From positions 1-5,839 of the forward strand of contig JAENVT010000398.1 of NCBI GenBank assembly GCA_016650435.1: a DNA stretch of 5,839 nt, read 5' to 3'. The notes under the pieces were generated by a model. The model made no database searches. It saw nothing but the letters and a program-made list of their open reading frames with translations, and had not been told where the DNA came from. Positions 4,359 through 5,839 of the stretch are shown here, piece after piece; position 1 is the first letter of the stretch, and each line of letters starts with the position of its first letter. Both the position numbers and the translations under genes were made by a program. This stretch comes from Ilumatobacteraceae bacterium (GTDB taxonomy: Bacteria; Actinomycetota; Acidimicrobiia; Acidimicrobiales; Ilumatobacteraceae).

Positions 4359-5839
4359 ATGATGCTCGTCGGCCGTCAACTACTCGCCAACCGGTACCAC
4401 AACAAGGGCACCGCGTTCACGAGCGAGGAGCGCGACCTGTACCGCCTCAACGGGCTGCTTCCGCCGGTGGTCGAGGATCTCGATACTCAGCTGCAGCGTG
4501 TCAGAGACGAGTTCGATGCCGCACACGGCGACCTCGCCCGGCACATATTTTTGCGCGCCCTGCAAGCCAACAACTCCGTGCTCTTCTACCGCTTCCTGGT
4601 CGACAACCTCGAAGAGTTGCTGCCCATCGTGTACACCCCGACGGTGGGCCTGGCCTGCCAGGAGTGGTCGCGCACGTACCGGCGCGAGCACGGCCTCTAC
4701 GTCTCGTGGCCAGATCGCCATCGCGTTCCCGAACTGCTCGACAACGCACTTTCGCCGGATGACGGACACGGCGGTGTCGACGTCGTCGTGGTGACCGATG
4801 GCGAACGGATCCTCGGTCTTGGCGACCTCGGGGTAGGCGGAATGGGCATCCCCATCGGCAAGCTTGCCCTCTACACAGCGGTTGGCGGCGTCGACCCCGA
4901 ACGAACACTTCCAGTGTTCCTCGATGCGGGAACCGAGAACGAGGAGTTGCTGTCGGATCCGTTGTATCTCGGGTGGCGGAACCGGCGTTTGCGTGACGAC
5001 GACTACGACGAACTGGTGCTTGCATTCGTCGAGGCGCTGCGCGTTCGGTGCCCGCGCGTATTGCTGCAGTGGGAGGACTTCGCGCAACGCAACGCCAACC
5101 GTCTGTTGAACGCGCACCGCGACAGGATCTGCTCGTTCAACGACGACATACAAGGCACCGCCGCCGTCGCCGTCGCCGCGATCGTTGGTGGCATGCGCAT
5201 CACTCGTACGCCGCTCACCGACCTGCGCGTCGTGATCGCCGGCGCCGGATCAGCAGGCATCGGGATCGCCCGCCAGGCGACCAGTGCACTCGTATCCGCC
5301 GGGCTTGCGCTCGATGACGCCCGCCGTCGATGCTGGCTCGTCGACCGCGATGGCCTCTTGCACGATCGCCTCGAGGGCCTCCAGGATTTCCAGGCCGACT
5401 ACGTGAGGCCATGGGAATCGGTTGCCGAACTTGCCGACGACACCGGCCGTGTTTCGTTGCTCGCTGTGGTGCGCGCCGTAGCGCCTCACGCGTTGGTCGG
5501 TGTCACCGGGCAGCCCGGCCTGTTCACCGAGGCTGTGGTTCGCGCCCAGGCGGAGAAAGTCGTCCGTCCGATCGTGCTGGCGCTGTCGAATCCAACACGA
5601 CGCGCCGAGGCCATTCCGTCCCAAGTGCTGGCGTGGACCGATGGCCGGGCCCTGGTGGGCACCGGCAGCCCCTTTCCCGCTGCCACGGTGGGCACACAGT
5701 CGTTTCCGATCACCCAGGTCAACAACCTGTATCTGTTCCCAGGGCTCGGCCGCGGGGTTGCTGCAGTCGGCGCTAGCCGGGTCAGCGACTCGATGTTGAG
5801 TTCTGCCGCGACAGCCATCGGCTCCATCGCACCGCGAGA
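4359..5839 (+). CDS. NAD-type malic enzyme (oxaloacetate-decarboxylating), partial, C-terminus off the right edge
   Basis: This cytoplasmic enzyme oxidatively decarboxylates L-malate to pyruvate and CO2 with a divalent metal, linking the TCA cycle to pyruvate. There are 493 residues without a stop; the full-length E. coli SfcA/MaeA-type enzyme has about 565, so a C-terminal helical part is missing. Key sites are NKGTAF (15-20), VYTPTVG with general acid Tyr92, TDGERILGLGD (146-156) with substrate Arg150, GMGIPIGK with Lys168, metal ligands Glu239-Asp240 and Asp263 (WEDFAQ, FNDDIQGTAA), dinucleotide site GAGSAG (295-300), SNPT (410-413) and QVNNLYLFPG (453-462). Asp329 in LVDRDGLL favours NAD over NADP. 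In-frame TGA at 4314 and no ATG, GTG or TTG before 4359 fix the start at 4359 or the adjacent ATG 4362. This makes a short N-terminus of 14 residues before NKGTAF, against about 28 in the E. coli enzyme. No Shine-Dalgarno is seen; a hairpin sits against the start. Confidence 0.95.
   Translation, partial: MMLVGRQLLANRYHNKGTAFTSEERDLYRLNGLLPPVVEDLDTQLQRVRDEFDAAHGDLARHIFLRALQANNSVLFYRFLVDNLEELLPIVYTPTVGLACQEWSRTYRREHGLYVSWPDRHRVPELLDNALSPDDGHGGVDVVVVTDGERILGLGDLGVGGMGIPIGKLALYTAVGGVDPERTLPVFLDAGTENEELLSDPLYLGWRNRRLRDDDYDELVLAFVEALRVRCPRVLLQWEDFAQRNANRLLNAHRDRICSFNDDIQGTAAVAVAAIVGGMRITRTPLTDLRVVIAGAGSAGIGIARQATSALVSAGLALDDARRRCWLVDRDGLLHDRLEGLQDFQADYVRPWESVAELADDTGRVSLLAVVRAVAPHALVGVTGQPGLFTEAVVRAQAEKVVRPIVLALSNPTRRAEAIPSQVLAWTDGRALVGTGSPFPAATVGTQSFPITQVNNLYLFPGLGRGVAAVGASRVSDSMLSSAATAIGSIAPR

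Noticed and set aside
4380..5153. Minus-strand open frame of 257 residues that looks fairly protein-like
   Set aside because: It is antisense to the malic enzyme catalytic core, whose frame is intact and carries all key residues.

Overview
The window is high-GC DNA with GC-rich third codon positions and fits an actinomycete-type bacterium. The secreted hydrolase, with its C-terminal 'DTR...NVTAV...PCG' repeats, resembles proteins I associate with Acidimicrobiia (Ilumatobacter-like). That placement is a judgement from protein style, not a proven assignment.

Four protein genes alternate in strand, so within the window each appears to be its own transcription unit. (1) Positions 1-894, minus strand: the first 298 residues of a major facilitator transporter of the EntS/MFS_3 type, running off the left edge. 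(2) Positions 1061-2881, plus strand: a complete secreted protein of 606 residues, with a signal peptide, an SGNH/GDSL hydrolase domain and three copies of a beta-rich repeat of about 110 residues. (3) Positions 3569-4171, minus strand: a complete 200-residue DUF1989 ('urea carboxylase-associated') protein. (4) Positions 4359-5839, plus strand: 493 residues of an NAD-type malic enzyme, running off the right edge.

Genes 1 and 2 are divergent over a 166-base gap, and genes 3 and 4 are divergent over a 187-base gap. Genes 2 and 3 converge on a 687-base stretch in which I find no credible gene. That stretch is rich in inverted repeats. It holds four copies of a 13-14 base motif (AGATCTGGGCGCCA or its complement) arranged as two successive inverted pairs, a separate perfect 10-bp stem, and several smaller stems. 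A 9-bp perfect hairpin also lies directly against the malic enzyme start codon.

I see no clear pathway joining the four genes. Malic enzyme links C4 acids to pyruvate. The DUF1989 protein belongs to a family best known from urea and guanidine breakdown, but no urea or guanidine carboxylase gene is in view. No tRNA, rRNA, CRISPR array, insertion sequence or recognisable defence system was found. The most unusual feature is the paired-hairpin region, not any of the proteins.
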